DNA from: Promethearchaeota archaeon
Lineage (GTDB): Archaea > Asgardarchaeota > Lokiarchaeia > Sigyniarchaeales > SOKP01
Assembly (NCBI GenBank): GCA_030612905.1
Contig: JAUWNA010000146.1
Location: 1-5,641 of the forward strand
Length of the DNA: 5,641 bases
Direction: 5' to 3'
Shown in pieces: positions 5,611 through 5,641 of the stretch (positions are counted from its first letter, which is position 1; each line of letters starts with the position of its first letter). The notes under the pieces are model-generated. The model was given only the letters and a program-made list of their open reading frames with translations. It made no database searches and was not told where the DNA came from. The position numbers and the translations under genes were made by a program.

Positions 5611-5641
5611 TATTTAAAGTGGTAATCGCTCAAACAAGGAG
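5611..5641 (+). promoter_or_regulatory. Probable promoter of a plus-strand gene beyond the right edge
   Basis: TATTTAAAG (5611-5619) is preceded by the A/G-rich GGAAAAAAGGG, a plausible BRE plus TATA box in the rightward direction. AAGGAG at the last six bases (5636-5641) could be a Shine-Dalgarno sequence. The gene itself is outside the window. The TTTAAA core is symmetric, so a leftward promoter for the TIR remnant cannot be excluded. Confidence 0.35.

Overview
The window is AT-rich (about 30% G+C by eye) and reads as archaeal. Its promoters are TATA-box type (TTTAAATA- and TTTATAAA-like), two genes appear to be leaderless, terminators are T-runs, and the gene families (DUF2284, a DUF47/PhoU-like protein paired with a PiT permease, an AbrB/PIN toxin-antitoxin pair) are common in archaea. 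The TIR-like fragment at the right resembles TIR proteins I associate with Asgard (Lokiarchaeota-like) genomes. That placement is an inference from memory of the family, not something demonstrated here.

Layout. 1-399 (+) is the 3' end of purA (adenylosuccinate synthetase), cut by the window edge and followed by T-runs. 442-2374 is a block of four minus-strand genes: a GNAT acetyltransferase, a PIN-domain toxin overlapping by one base with its AbrB-type antitoxin (vapBC-like), and a DUF2284 cysteine-rich putative metal-binding protein. A divergent intergenic region of 205 bp (2375-2579) carries the DUF2284 promoter on the minus strand and the promoter of the phosphate operon on the plus strand. 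2580-4218 (+) is that two-gene operon: a DUF47/PhoU-like regulator and a PiT-family inorganic phosphate permease. A class I SAM-dependent methyltransferase follows at about 4238-4942 (+); its N-terminus has no conventional start codon. The right end (5153-5552, minus) holds the remains of a TIR-domain gene broken by a frameshift and upstream stops. A likely plus-strand promoter for a gene outside the window sits at the extreme right edge.

How the genes work together. Two functional units are clear: the phosphate uptake pair (DUF47 regulator plus PiT transporter) and the autoregulated toxin-antitoxin pair. The antitoxin promoter has a repeated 9-bp element on both sides of its TATA box, which looks like an operator. 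The other genes look like independent neighbours. I see no convincing undescribed multi-gene system. The most notable points are the vapBC-like operator, a substituted guanine-recognition lysine in PurA, the start-codon problem of the methyltransferase, and the decaying TIR gene.
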